Positions 10,946 through 22,454 are shown, numbered from the stretch's first letter. The stretch is DNA of 55,997 nt from Mesotaenium endlicherianum (GCA_009602735.1 WELA01010915.1:1-55997); one strand, 5' to 3'. The notes: generated by a model from the sequence alone, not told the origin. Program-made: numbers and translations.

Positions 10946-12314
10946 CTATGGCAGGTTCTTTTTAGGACATTGCTCTCGGTACTGACCCCTCTCCTGGCAA
11001 TGGTAGCAAATTGGAATTGCTGAGGCTGGTCTCGGCTTAGTCCTACCACCACCTCTTCCAAAGGCTCCTCGAGAGTATCCACCCCTACCACGAGACTGAA
11101 TAGCATTGTACTTGTAAGCATCCTGCTCGACTTCCTGGTCATCCTCAGCTTGGTCTCCTTCAATAGCATTGTAGGAACCATGGGGCTTTTTGACGACTCT
11201 AGCCACCAGCGTGCTACTCTGATGCTTGTGGTTGAACTGCTGCTGATCCTAAGCATCGGCATCCTTGATCAAGTGAGCCAGTTTCTCATACTACTTTTCA
11301 ACAAAATGACTTGAGACCTTAGACTTCAAGCCATACTTGAAGTATGCTATCCTATACCCCTCTAGCAATTCTGGCTGCTTCATCATATTCTCTTGGAAAT
11401 TTTGAGCTTACTCAATCACGGAGGTGGTCTGCCTCATCGTCAAGGAGATCATTGCATAGATAGCTTTCTCCTGCTGATTGATCACATCAAATTTCTCATG
11501 CAGCTTCTCAACAAACTCTACCCACGTAGGGTCACCAAGTTGTTGAGCCTTACGCTCTCCTTTCCAGTAGAGCCACCAATCTGCTGCACTGCATTTTAGC
11601 AAAGCACCGGTGTGCCTAACCTTCTTGTACTCTTGGACTCCTGGATAGTTGTCCAGCCACTGCTCAACATCAACAAGAAATTTGATCAGATAATACTTCT
11701 TGTTTCGCTCAGGGTCATAGTCCTGAGAGGGTTTTGGCTTAGGCTTGCTGGGCCCTCTACCTCCGCCAGTGGACTGAGAACCCAGTTGGTCTCTGTCAAC
11801 CATCAGTGCTCTCATGATTCTTCTGTCCTCCTGTTGGGACTCATACATGATAGCCATTTGAGATTGCATTTGTACAAACAAGGTAACAAGATCAACAGGC
11901 TGTCTTGGCATCCCAGCAATAGCAGTAGCAGCAGCAGCAGCATTATGTCGCAAAGCAGCAGCTTTGGTTCCCCTTTCTGCTTCATTTGCAATGCCCTCAG
12001 CGTCCAACTCTCTACGAATCCTATTCGTAGACACAGTAGCACTGACAATAGCAGTTAAGGCGGTTGGCTATGGCTGCCATGAGTTCTTCCATCGTCAGCT
12101 TGCCAACCAAACACCTTCTCTCTATCTCTCTATCCTCCCTTGCGTTCGCTAATCTTTCTTCCTCAGCCTGTTGGGCTGTTACCGCAACAATGGCTGCCGC
12201 CTCTTCGGCAGCTTCTCGGCCTGCGGTATTCTCCAAAGCTTATAGGTAAGTGGGAGGTCCAAAAGCTCGGCCCTCTGCCTGACCTTCCACATTATCATTG
12301 TTTTTGTTCTCCAT
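10946..12314 (-). pseudogene. Family B1 gag remnant
   Basis: A start comparable to B2 gag is at 12314 (MENKNN). An Ala/Glu-rich N-terminus is followed by a frame at 12034-11408 with the gag capsid pattern (YYLIKFLVDVEQWLDNY, WWLYWKGERKAQQLGDPTWVEFVEKLHEKF). A second frame at 11206-10946 gives an RG-rich segment and a zinc knuckle CYHCQERGQYREQC, where the His of CCHC is Gln (B2 keeps His). Several frameshifts separate these blocks. The capsid block is over 80% similar by eye to B2. Confidence 0.85.
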
Positions 12315-12375
12315 ACTTCAAGAGCGGCTAGTTTGAGACCTGGTCTCAGCTACTATGCAGAAAGTTGTAACAAGA

Positions 12376-12387
12376 GCTCCGATACCA
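12376..12387 (-). other. Primer-binding site of B1
   Basis: The reverse complement reads TGGTATCGGAGC, identical to the family A and E sites. It abuts the LTR that begins at 12389, with one spacer base. Confidence 0.8.
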
Positions 12388-12388
12388 C

Positions 12389-13102
12389 TAAAATGAATCG
12401 ACTTACCAATAAGCGATTAACAATCAATGAAAGATATTTATATCAGCAAGAAATCTTCATGGTATTTTCTGGTTAACTAATTAATCATCAAAAGACCACA
12501 CGACTAGCGTAAGCAATACTCATAAGTCGAATGCAAGTAAACGAGCATTGTCCATGCACTCAGTAAACTCATGCATATGCAAGGTTAGAAGACAATTCCT
12601 ATTAATGGCTTCTTGCCTTGGATTCAATTCTCTCCTAGTAAGCAATACGAGAGAGTTGGCCTCGTTTCCGAATGCCGAACTCGAAAGCATGCCCTATGTA
12701 CATGGAATGAGTTTACTGTTCAACGACAAGTGCGATGGCACCGCCTACTCGGTAGTTAACCACGTCGGTAGGACCTCGGCTGACCAAATTCACAGCCATC
12801 TCCCATCATCCCAAATTGCCGTCCACCCAAGGGTGTCCTCTGGCCATTCATCTTGCATATCACACTTGGATGCATATCTAGGCAGTTCACAGATACGGAG
12901 TACGGCAGTCAGTTGACTGTCAAAGAATGTGTCAGCAAGCTGACCTATGTTGACTTCCGCCTGCTGCTCCCGGCTGAGTCATTATACTGAATTTTACTAC
13001 AAGTCCAGCAGACTTAATATTAAATTAAGTACAATAAATTGAACTAAATAAACCATTATGATAAAATGAATATTATATCTAGTAATATACTGATTCATTA
13101 CA
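12389..13102 (-). repeat. B1 5' LTR (only LTR of this copy)
   Basis: 714 bp. On the plus strand it runs from TAAAATGAATC (TG mutated to TA) to ACTGATTCATTACA, matching the B2 LTRs at 21650-22341 and 29856-30574. It is the 5' LTR because the primer-binding site and gag lie to its left on the minus strand. The partner 3' LTR was lost where B1 is truncated near 1812. Confidence 0.9.
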
Positions 13103-13486
13103 TCAGTGCCCTTTACATCAAAGTGCAAAAGCCGGTAGTAGAACTTGCACCAGTACCATGTTGAAAATCAGCTCTTCTGCCATTGCTCACTCTTTCACTT
13201 AGCAAGGCACTCGATTCTCTTGCAGCCTAATAACAACACATATAATAAGCATGCATAGGACACCAAAAGGAGCACACTCTTGCTCACTGCTCAACTCTTT
13301 CTCTTACTCAAAGGTACATTACACAATACTTTTGCCTCACTATATTCACACCGGCGGCTACTTCCTTACCTCAAACTTATAGACGGTCCTAGTCACTGAA
13401 ACTCTACTCATCCACACACTTACTGTCGTTGACTGAACTGAATCGACCACATGCATATATCGACTACCACACGAACGACCACACGT
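13103..13486. other. Flanking DNA between B1 and E, nothing recognised
   Basis: 384 bp with no ORF of note and no repeat I recognise. Before E inserted it was contiguous with 20106-20317, which is equally featureless. Confidence 0.5.
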
Positions 13487-13491
13487 GTCAC

Positions 13492-14412
13492 TGTAACATT
13501 TTTGCATTTTGAGAGGATCTTTCCTTGGTGTTCAAGGAATATTTATATGAAGTGGAAAGAAAATCTATATACTTGTGCAAATTGACAAATCCTCGAGAAA
13601 GCGAAAATGAAAACTAACGTAGAATGTGTGCTTGTGAGAGTTGCACCCACAATGACTCTGCAGGTATTTATACCTGCACGACGTGAGGCACTTGAGTGCT
13701 TCGAGTCACCACCTAGGGCACTGGTTCATGTCAACAAAAACAGGCGAAGGGGTACGACCCATTTTGGCTGAATGCTCGAAATCCGCCGTTTGGCCGTTTG
13801 GAGACTCTTCGACGGTTTTCGAAAAACCATTTCGCGCCAAACGGGCGTTTTTGCGTTCTCACGACTTTCCGAAAAGTCGCGACTGTTCGCGGAATTGCGT
13901 ACACATGCTTTTCGTCATGAACCGGTAGTTATAAAAACTACTTCGCCAATCGGTTAGGTGTGAACGTTTCAAACGACCGGTCGCGGGTTTGCATCAACTC
14001 GGATGCAAAGTCGCTTTGCACATTATGTGTCGTTTGGCTTTTACGACTATTTGTTCGTATTAACGATTGGTCGTAAATTTGAAATCTGTGGCTAAGCATT
14101 ATCCGAAATAACGACTATAAAAATAACTTAATTAAACAATGATAAATTAAATTATCATCTCATAATTAATCAAAATAACTTTATGAATTATTATGTCGTA
14201 CTTTTGCAAAGGAGTCGAATTACGTTACGACACTTTTTGCAATAGTATCTCGGTCGTTTCGCCAATCCACCGGGAATTAATCGGCACACGCGTGTTGCCA
14301 ATAATTCAATGTGATGCAATCATTTATCAAATAATGTATGATAAATAGTATAACGTATTTTAGGTAATCGGGAAAACGTCCCTAATACGCCTAAAAAGTT
14401 CAGGACATTACA
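13492..14412 (-). repeat. E 3' LTR
   Basis: 921 bp, running on the plus strand from TGTAACATTTTTGC to GACATTACA. Its left neighbour is GTCAC, the target duplication. It is AT-rich towards the right and contains several TTTACGACT/CGTATTAACGA words shared with the 5' LTR. Confidence 0.9.
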
Positions 14413-14430
14413 CTCCTCCCCCCTCAAAAG
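14413..14430 (-). other. Polypurine tract of E
   Basis: The reverse complement is CTTTTGAGGGGGGAGGAG, directly abutting the 3' LTR. This fixes the orientation of the element as minus. Confidence 0.85.
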
Positions 14431-14569
14431 AACTTAATGTCCTCGTTAAGCGTACGTCTTTTAAGTCTACATGTGTCAATACTAGCCTTGACTAGCGGAA
14501 AACACTGGTGAGCGATTGGACTTTGCATCATCACAGTGATGGAAAAGAGTGATTATTTGGCCGCGTCTC

Positions 14570-15239
14570 TTTTGCGTTTGTTCCATGGCTTACAAAGAGC
14601 GCTTGATAGCACACTTGTTTCGGCGCAGAGCTTCTGAGCAGAAGCCCATCGTAACCAATACTGTTGAACCAGGTCCTTACAATTGAGTAGGATTTTGTCC
14701 TAAAGTTTGTACGAGTTCCAACTGAAATCGTAATCAAGCCATTTGATCAAAAGTTCCACGCATGGAGGCGTATGACGAGTGTAGCGTTGTCCTAAGACCT
14801 CCTTTACATCCTAGCCCTTATCATCATCGACAAGTTCCAATTCCGGTGCTTGCGGCTGATAGCGGCCATCGGACGTAAACAACTTTAGTAAACTGACATG
14901 GAACACAAGATGCGTTCGCCCCATGGATTTAGGCAAATCCGGTCGGTATGCAACAGGTCCAACTTTTGCGATAACAATAAAAGGGCCTACTCGGCAAGGC
15001 AGAAGCTTGCGCTTTCCTGGGTGCTTGAGTTGGAGGTTTTTAGTTTGCAAAAGTACTTTATTGCCAACTTGAAAACTTAACTCAGTCCTATGCGTGTTAG
15101 CAAACGTTTTTTGTCGATCTCGAGCAGCGGCTAAAGCCAGCGTCGCGTTTTTCTGCACCTTTTGAAGAGAATGGACAAATAGGCGTGCACTTGGCACTCT
15201 CATGGTTGACATCCCTGCCTCACCAGGTACCGTACGCAT
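14570..15239 (-). pseudogene. E integrase C-terminus (GPF motif) and chromodomain-like remnant
   Basis: The frame 15239-14811 encodes the integrase C-terminal region with the GPF/Y signature (CRVGPFIVIAKVGPVAY) and HLVFHVSLLK, typical of chromoviruses. Beyond its stop, minus-strand frames near 14780-14690 read ELLIKWLDYDFSWNSY, which resembles a chromodomain core, followed by stops. A stop and frame changes separate this from the upstream integrase core. Confidence 0.75.
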
Positions 15240-15385
15240 GAGAGGAGTGTGCGGATGTCTCCCATAGTTAAGAAGAAATGGTGTTTCCTTACACTTTCCT
15301 GATAAGCATTATTTACTGCAAACTTTGCAACTGAAAGGAGGGTGTCCGAGTTGTCTTGGCGAGGATTCACATAATGCCTAAGGAA

Positions 15386-16156
15386 CTATTGCAAAACGCG
15401 GTTCAGTCGTTTTGTTTGACCATCGATCTGAGGATGGAAGCTAGTGGACATCTTAAGCTTCGTGCCGAAATGCGAGCAAACTTCCTGCCAGAAGTGGCTC
15501 GTAAATCTACTGTCACGACCACTTATGATTTCTTTCGGCATGCCATGCAACTTGAACACATGATCCACAAAGAGACGCGCGATCTCGACGGTATCAAGCG
15601 ATGGTTTAGTGGCCACAAAGTGCACCATCTTAGTGAAACGATCCACGACCGTTAACACCCCATTGTGTCCTCTATCGGTGGTAGGCAATTCCACAACAAA
15701 GTCGAGGCTTATGCTTTCCCAAGGAGCACATGCAAGTTCGAATAGTTGCAACTTCCCAGCTGGCAACGTATTGCTCGGCTTATTCCTCTGACATGTTGCG
15801 CAGTTGACAATGTCCTCGGCAACATCAACCTTGAGAGACGGCCAAATGTACCCTCGGCGCAAAGCGTGTGTGATTTTGGAAATTCCATGGTGACCAGAGT
15901 AAGGAGAGTCATGCGCTTCGCGTAGTAGCACATGTCTTACTCGGCCTTCTGGAACAGCAATGCGCCCATTGCGCCACCAAAAACCGTCCTCAAACAAATA
16001 GCTTGAGTGTTCTTTCCTTTTATCCATACTGTCCATCGTTACGGCTACACCGTTCAAGTTAGTACCCTGGAGATCTTGGAAAAATGGATCTTTGAGATAG
16101 CCCTCGTGAAATAGTTGATGCAGGTCAAGTACTTCCGAGTTACGCATGCTATCCAA
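15386..16156 (-). pseudogene. E integrase, catalytic residues lost
   Basis: 256 codons with an H2C2 finger (HDSPYSGHHG ... CATCQ) and the catalytic core. The first acidic residue is kept (SISLDFVVEL), but the second site reads IISGRDSRF where IISDRD is expected (Asp to Gly), and the third reads DGQTKRLNR where DGQTER is expected (Glu to Lys). Two of the three metal-binding residues are therefore gone. The frame ends in a stop right after NRVLQ. Confidence 0.85.
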
Positions 16157-16623
16157 ATCGGGTGTGCCCCCGTCACCAAGCTGGTTGCGATCAGACGTCT
16201 TGGGGGGTACAGCAGAATTAAGTAAGGTCTAAACAAATCGTTCATCGTACTTTGGAATGTCGCTGGTGCATTAGTAAGTCCAAAACTTAGGACTTTGTAT
16301 TGGAAGTGCCCAATAGGCGTACGAAACGCTGTTTTGGGGACATCCTCTGGTGTGATTTGAATCTGATGATAGCCTTGGGCTAAATCAAGCGAGGAGAACA
16401 CGCATGCCCCCTGCAACGAATCAAACAAATCATCAATGCGAGGCATCGAGTAGCGGTTCTTGACCCTTATATTGTTCAGCGCACGATAATTAATGCACAT
16501 TCTAAGCGTCCCATCTTTCTTTTGAACAAATAGGATGGGCGCCCCAAATGGGGAAGAGCTCGGCTCAATCCATCCTTTCTCAAGCAAGTTGGTAATTTGG
16601 TCCTTCATTTCATTCATCTCCAA
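16157..16623 (-). pseudogene. E reverse transcriptase, truncated before the catalytic DD
   Basis: The frame 16623-16054 starts with [27 protein letters not shown] and continues through QGYHQI and [22 protein letters not shown]. It then jumps near 16225 into sequence just before the integrase. The FxDD block, the thumb and all of RNase H are missing, which indicates an internal deletion of roughly 1 kb relative to family A. Confidence 0.85.
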
Positions 16624-16956
16624 CGGGCTTAGGCGATAAATTGGTCGCCAAGTTGGTTGAGAATCGGGAACAAGACGGATGGTATGTCCAATACCCCTAT
16701 CAGGCGGAAGCCCGGCTGGTATTTCACTTACTTGTACTTTTGCAAAAGAGCAAAAAGTTCAGCTATGAGTGTGTCCTCATGACCAGCAACGTCTAACATC
16801 GGCTATTACGTAAAGAGCGTAGTGGAAGTTGCTCGGGAATCGGGTTAGTAATCCATAGAAAACATTTTGACTTTGCTTTGCCAAACGTCGAGCTTGCTTT
16901 ATGGACAATAGAAGAGTCTTCGAAGGATTTTCCAAGGCCATATCGGGCTTAAGGGA

Positions 16957-17739
16957 CTAAAGAGTGATCTTCCTGGTCCCTATGCATACAATGCATGTCT
17001 TTTGATTGAAGTCAAGCAATGCACTTGTTTGCGTAAGCCAATTGTTACCCAAAACTGCGTCAATTTCATATGGCACTTGAGTGACGTAGAATTGTACACG
17101 CCCATGAAAGGACTGCACGCTAAGCGGTAATTTAATCGTTCCAAAAATACAAGCTAACGAGCCATCGCCAAGGCGAGGGGTCTCGTCCTTAAGTATTGGA
17201 AGCAACTTCATCCCTTGTGCAAAACGTGCACTAATGAAGCTCACTGATGCGCCTGTATCAATGACTATAAAGCATGATTTGCTTGAAACTTTCGTTTCAA
17301 ACGTCATACTTAACCCCAAAGAAGCATTATGCATCACTAGCAATGTCCTCGCCTTGAGAGGAATGTGGGCAATATAGAGGTCCTTTACCAAAATCCCATT
17401 GTGCATTGCCATCCGCGCGGGAAACCGAGTTATCGGGTGAGAATGCGCGCGTCGATGTGTAAATGCAACAATATAAATTGGTGCACGACATTGGTGCATT
17501 TTCCGTAAGCGAGATAAGTGTGCGTAACACTTGGCAAGGTTAAGATCATACGGCTGAAAGTGCAAGAACATGGTATCATGGATGCACTCGAGTTCCAAGA
17601 ACTCAGCAAAGCTCAAGACTTGCAAACGAATATATTCATTTTGAAGTATATTCGTATCGGGTTTGCCAGAGTGAACAAGAACCTTTGGTGCGTGCGCACA
17701 AACACCTAGAATTTCCTGCTCACTAAGTCGTGTTGTCAA
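16957..17739 (-). CDS. E retropepsin-containing ORF
   Basis: 260 codons. The C-terminal half holds an aspartic protease with CFIVIDTGASVSFIS and a downstream VLGNNWLTQ flap-like segment, as in gypsy proteases. The N-terminal 120 residues are unlike the other families here. The frame is open, but the element is otherwise defective. The ATG at 17739 may not be the true start; in an active relative this would be part of Gag-Pol. Confidence 0.7.
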   Translation of the reverse strand: MTTRLSEQEILGVCAHAPKVLVHSGKPDTNILQNEYIRLQVLSFAEFLELECIHDTMFLHFQPYDLNLAKCYAHLSRLRKMHQCRAPIYIVAFTHRRAHSHPITRFPARMAMHNGILVKDLYIAHIPLKARTLLVMHNASLGLSMTFETKVSSKSCFIVIDTGASVSFISARFAQGMKLLPILKDETPRLGDGSLACIFGTIKLPLSVQSFHGRVQFYVTQVPYEIDAVLGNNWLTQTSALLDFNQKTCIVCIGTRKITL

Positions 17740-17777
17740 TAGCTCAGAAGGAGGCTTTGCGGCTATCTCCTGAGGTA

Positions 17778-18392
17778 CTATGTAAAAGGCCCCTTGCCTT
17801 TCCCCTTGGGATCATTTCTTGAATCCTTTCTAGGAGGACATGCCGAGATCGTATGCCCATGTTTCCCACAGCCAAAATACAACCCTTCTGCCATCATGCA
17901 ATCGCGAACTTCTGAGTTGTCTATCTTGCTTATCTTGGGAGGTGGACCATTGGATCTAGCACTATTACCTGCGCCGTGGGGATAGTTCTTCTTTGGAGCG
18001 GCATTACTAGAACTAGGAAACGACGATGGAGGACGTGATGGACGAGCTGCCTGACGTTTAGGCGTAACAACCGACTCCTCTTGAGCTAAAGTCTCGGTAT
18101 AACGAATGAGATTGGCGATGGCTGTCCATTCCAAACCGGTGATTGGGTTTGCGTTGAGACGATTAGCGTATTCTGCCTGGAGCCCCAAGCGACAGAGGTG
18201 AATTTGCATCCCAGTATCGACTGGAACATCCATCATCTGGGCAACTAAAATATGGAACTTACTGCCATAGATTTTGATAGTGCCTGGCTGCTTGAGTTGA
18301 AGCAACTTATCACAAGCTAGCTTTGATGGATTGTGACGCGCAAAGGACTTGCGTAACCCAGTACTAAACTCCTCGAAAGTCATCGGCCCCAT
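17778..18392 (-). pseudogene. E gag, N-terminally short, zinc knuckle broken
   Basis: 204 codons of retrotransposon gag (FEEFSTGLRKSFARHNPSKLACDKLLQLKQ...YGSKFHIL) followed by a Pro/Ser-rich linker and a zinc knuckle reading LYFGCGKHGHTISAC. The first Cys of CCHC is Tyr (TAT for TGT, a G-to-A change). Only about 220 bp separate the start from the primer-binding site, so the usual N-terminal half of gag is probably missing. Confidence 0.75.
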
Positions 18393-18612
18393 GCCATAAT
18401 TGCGATGCGTCCCCCTTGAGAAAAGTGGAAGCCGAGATAGCGCCGGAAGGGAGAGAAGAAATTTCCCGTCAAAACACGATAAACGAGCGTTAAGTCAGGG
18501 TAGAACTGGGATAGGTGACCTTCCCAATACGAAAAATTGCCCCAAAATATATATTTCCAAAATATATTTTCCAACCACTAAAAAAATATATTCCTTGGAG
18601 AACCCAAGATCG

Positions 18613-18624
18613 GCTCCGATACCA
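18613..18624 (-). other. Primer-binding site of E
   Basis: The reverse complement is TGGTATCGGAGC, one base away from the LTR that starts at 18626. It is identical to the sites of families A and B. Confidence 0.85.
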
Positions 18625-18625
18625 A

Positions 18626-20100
18626 TGTAACGTTTCTCCTTTTTGAGAGGATCTTTCCTCGGTATTCAAGGAATATTTATATGAAGTGGAAAGAAAATCT
18701 ATATACTTGTGCAAATTGACAAATCCTCGAAAAAGCAAAAATGAAAACTAACGTAGAATGTGTGCTTGTGAGAGTTGCACTCACAATGACTTTGCAGGTA
18801 TTTATACCTGCACCACGTGAGGCACTAGAGTGCTTCGTGTCACCACCTAGGGCATTGGTTCATGTCAACGAAAACAGGCGAAGGGGTACGACCCATTTCG
18901 GTTGAATGCTCGAAACGCGCCGTTTGGAGACTTTTCGACAGTTTCCGAAAAACCACTTCGCGCCAAACGGGCGTTTTCGCGTTCTCGCGACTTTCCGGAA
19001 AGTTGCGACTGTTCGCGAAGTCGCGTACAAATGCTTTTCGTCATAAACCGGTAGTTATAAAAACTATTTTGCCAATCGGTTAGGTGTGAACGTTTCAAAC
19101 GACAGGTCGCGGGTTCAAATCTGCTCGGATGCAAAGTCGCTTTGCATATTATGTGTCGTTTGGCTTTTACGACTGTTTGTTCGTATTAACGACTGGTCGT
19201 AAAAGCAGTCGTGAGGAAGTGCATGTAACTCCATTTTTTGACGCTATTTCTATAATGAAGGGACTTCCACAGCATATTGCAGCATTTTGCAGCACTCACA
19301 AACTTCTGCAGGCTGCAACAGCGGAGAGTCGGGATTCGGGTCTTGGAACCCTGGAGGCTGGGAGATGGGTGGAATTGTCAGGTGACGGTGGCCTGGAGCA
19401 GCCTTGAGTATTTTTGAATGGGCCGGACTCCGGAGTGGAAAACGAAAAGTCCAGAAAGATTGTGTCAGTCTTCAAGCCGTTATTGTCATTATCTAACCGT
19501 TCAAGAGTGATTTGAACCTTGAACTTTGAACTTCGAAGTCTGCCTGAGTCTGCCTCTTGTCACCTGTAAGCAAGAGAGCAACTTCGAAGCACTTCGAAGT
19601 TGGCAGTCTGCCCTTGTCGCGTCATAAAAAGCCTCTTCTGGCACAGGCTTGCTCGAGTTGGACAGCCAGGCTTCACATCATTTGCCTGCTGTCACCTGTT
19701 GTTGCTGGTTATTGCCCTCTTTTGGATCGTTGCTGAATGTGCGGACCTCCTGCTTCAGCTGGGCTCGTTGCTCCTCAATATCCTCATCCTGGAGTCTAAT
19801 AACAATCAAAATAACTTTATCAAACAATGATTGTTTAAGTTATCATCTCATAATTAATCAAAGTTACTTTATGAATAATTATGTCGTATTTTTGCAAAGT
19901 AGTCGAATTACGTTACGATACTTTTTGCAATAGTATCTCGGTCGTTTCGCCAATCCACCGGGAATTAATCGGCACACGCGTGTGGCAAATGATTCATTGT
20001 GATGCAATCATTTATCAAATAATGTATGATAAATAGTATAACGTATTTTAGGTATTCCGGAAAACGTCCCAAATACGCCTAAAAAGCTCAGATCGTTACA
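18626..20100 (-). repeat. E 5' LTR with internal insertion
   Basis: 1475 bp, running on the plus strand from TGTAACGTTTCTCC to GATCGTTACA, followed by the GTCAC target duplication. It aligns with the 3' LTR at both ends but carries about 590 bp of unrelated sequence at about 19204-19795 where the 3' LTR has roughly 40 bp. The flanking LTR halves also differ by scattered substitutions. Confidence 0.9.
19204..19795. other. Unrelated 590-bp block inside E 5' LTR
   Basis: Bounded by loss of similarity between the two E LTRs. It contains three copies of the palindrome CTTCGAAG (about 19530-19602) and a CATAAAAAG TATA-like word near 19624, but no convincing ORF, terminal repeats or target duplication. 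It could be captured genomic DNA or a small transposon. Confidence 0.6.
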
Positions 20101-20317
20101 GTCACACAAATAGAGCTAGGACTGCCAATATTCTACACAACCTCAGCTCCCAAGGTCCATCCCACGCAGGTGCAACCATCAAGCTGTTGCAGTCTGCAGC
20201 TAGCACCTGAATTAAAGAGAGCAGACTTATGGAGAGACACACACACGTTTGAGTATGCAAGGGCAGTGGCAGCTAGGAACCTATAATAAAAAAGGAGGTC
20301 TTGCATTCTCGGCTCCA

Positions 20318-20762
20318 ATTACTTCCGCCACTATCTCTATGGGCAGATTTTCACGCTCGTCAGTGATCACCAGCCACTAAAAATGGCTCCTCACTGATCG
20401 AACACCAACGGGGAAGCATGCGCGTTGGACGCTGATTCTCTAGGACTATAAGTCCACGATTATTCATAAGGCCGGTCACGCTAATTTGGACGCGGATGGC
20501 CTTAGCCGCAACCCTGATCCTTCTTGCTCCGACCTAAGCGGAGCTCACTATACCTCCGCGGAGCACGAACAATTTCTTCTTGCCTGGCATGCTTCCGTCT
20601 TCTTCTCTCTGCTCCTCCCTCCTTTGTCCTCCGTGCATTGATGGTCACTTGATGACCAGGTTAAAGGCGCAGCGTCCATTGGGCAAGCTTCACTTGACAT
20701 CTGCCTGGACTTTGCTGCTCTTTGCTTCTTGCAAACAGCCGCCATACCAAAGGATCGAGGCT
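20318..20762 (+). pseudogene. Family C gypsy pol, left half (RNase H)
   Basis: The plus-strand frame starting at 20318 reads NYFRHYLYGQIFTLVSDHQPLK, later DADGLSR (about 20491) and LLAWHASVFF, then DICLDFAALCFLQT, all in one frame with a few stops. It parallels C1 at about 950-1400. It stops at 20762, where a CACTCTGAG-like terminus begins. The continuation of the same frame is found at 41584, so this is one half of an interrupted fragment. Confidence 0.75.
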
Positions 20763-21379
20763 GACTCTGAGACTGGTTTGGGCCCGAACGCCCAAAAACG
20801 CCCCAGGGACTGGATCTCCACCCATCTCCACCCCAAGGCGTAGACGATTTTTTCTCCACTAACCCAGGCAAAGGTGGAGAAAATGACATATCCACCACAG
20901 GCGAAGATTGTATTTCTACCAATTTCTACGCTCAATGGCAAATATTGTGTCTGAGAACAAATCTTCACCTCTCCCAAAATTGTCAAAAAATTGGCTAAGA
21001 ATAGAAAGCTATTCCAAAAATGGTCACTTTCCAAAATTAAGTGATCATGGAAATTGACCACTTTGTTGTAATTGGTTACTTCAATTGGCCAAGTGTACCA
21101 ATAACGTTATTGTGGATCAATAACTGAATAGAATTAAGAGGTTGACTTTCCGTTTGACTTTGTTTGAGTTTGAGTCGTGGGGTGGCAAGGGTGGCCCTTA
21201 AGTCGTCGTCCCCTACTGCACGCTTATTTGTCGAAAGAACGGCATTGTCGCAATGTGCAATGTCGCTCGTGGTCGCTCGGGCTTCCGAAAAATTAAGAAG
21301 GGCCTGATTGGCCCTAGCCTTTATTGGAAGCCGAAGTCGTCGGGTGGCGGGGGTAACCCTGACAAGCCCGTCCCCACTA
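20763..21379 (+). mobile_element. Left remnant of outer TIR element, A-type end
   Basis: It starts GACTCTGAGACTGGTTTGGG; about 100 bp of this end match the reverse complement of 40420-40516 (shared words include AACGCCCCAGG). The rest is non-coding as far as I can see. Two copies of a GTCG-GGGTGGC...GGGT-CCCT motif lie at 21174-21215 and 21336-21375. It ends where an inverted B-type terminus begins at 21380. This is interpreted as the left part of an element interrupted by a second copy. Confidence 0.45.
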
Positions 21380-21649
21380 CACTCTGAGACTGGTCTAGTG
21401 GAGATAGCCACTTTTTGGACGAAACTTGGAGGGCGGAGAGGTACCCTATCTCCGCCTCTTGCAGGCGGAGGCGGAGTGCCGGAGATGGGCGTTCCTCAGC
21501 CTCACTCCGCCTCATTTTTGCCCCGTTTCTTAAAGATGCAGGGGTCACTGGTTTTCCGCCAGTCTCCGCTTTCAAAAGTACATTTGGCATCTCCGTAAGG
21601 CAACGCAGCCAAAAGCTCCGGACACACTCGCAAGCAAACCTGCGGCGAA

Positions 21650-22341
21650 TGAAATGAATTGACTTACCAAATAGGCGATTAACGATTAATAAAGATCTTT
21701 ATATCAACAAGTAATCTTTATGGTATTTTCCGTTAATTGGTTAAATGGCGAAGGACAACACACTAGTAGTGAGTAATACTCGTAAGTCAAATGCGAGTAA
21801 ATTAGCATCAATAATGCAATCAGTAACTCATACATAAGCAAGGTTAGAAGACAGTGCGTATCAATGGCTTCTCGCCTTGGATTCAGATCTCTCTCCGTAA
21901 GCTGTACAAGAGAGTTGGCCTCGCTTCTGAATGCCGAACTCGAGAGCAATGCCTAGCATATGTACATGGAATGAGTTTACTGTTCAACGGTCAGTGCGAT
22001 GGCACCGCCTACCCGGGAGTTAACCACGTTGGTAGGACCTCGGTTTACCAAATCCACCGCCATCTCCCATCATCCCGAATCGCCATCCATCATAGGGATG
22101 TCATCTGGCCATTCATCTAGCATATCACACTTAGATGCATATCAAGGCAGTTTGCTGCTATTGAGAACGGAAGTCAGCTGGCTATCAAAGAATGTGTCAG
22201 CAAGCTGACTTAAGTTGACTTCAGCCTGCTGCTTCCGGCTGAGTCATCAGACTGAATAGTAACTAGAGTCCAGCAGGCTTATCTTCATTAATTATTATAT
22301 TTAAATAAATACTATATCTACTAATATACTGACTCATTACA
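21650..22341 (-). repeat. B2 3' LTR
   Basis: 692 bp, running on the plus strand from TGAAATGAATTGAC to CTGACTCATTACA. It aligns with the 5' LTR at 29856-30574 and with the B1 LTR. The polypurine tract lies immediately to its right, which identifies it as the 3' LTR of a minus-strand element. Confidence 0.9.
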
Positions 22342-22355
22342 ATCCCTCCAACTTA
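22342..22355 (-). other. Polypurine tract of B2
   Basis: The reverse complement is TAAGTTGGAGGGAT, abutting the 3' LTR. Thirteen of these bases (TAAGTTGGAGGGA) recur at 24478-24490, just after pol. Confidence 0.8.
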
Positions 22356-22454
22356 ACTTGTTGTTGCCTCGACAACATTAAACTGCAGAAGTTTTAAAAT
22401 AAGGGAACTGAACTTGTCCAGCCTCCCCCTCCGACTGCCTCTTCAGCTTGTCAC

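Larger units (their letters stand above)
13492..20100 (-). mobile_element. Ty3/gypsy element E, complete ends, defective
   Basis: A 6609-bp minus-strand element flanked by a perfect 5-bp target duplication GTCAC (13487-13491 and 20101-20105). Order on the minus strand: 5' LTR (1475 bp), primer-binding site, gag, protease, RT, integrase, decayed chromodomain-like sequence, polypurine tract, 3' LTR (921 bp). The RT is cut short before its catalytic motif, RNase H is missing, and integrase catalytic residues are changed, so it cannot move on its own. The LTR length difference comes from a block of about 590 bp in the 5' LTR. Confidence 0.93.

Noticed and set aside
14531..14737. 68-codon minus ORF as a separate gene
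   Set aside because: It lies in the decayed chromodomain region of element E and is better explained as its remnant in another frame.
20548..21061. Minus-strand ORFs of about 124 codons at the left TIR
   Set aside because: They cross the boundary between the gypsy fragment and the terminus and have no domain pattern.
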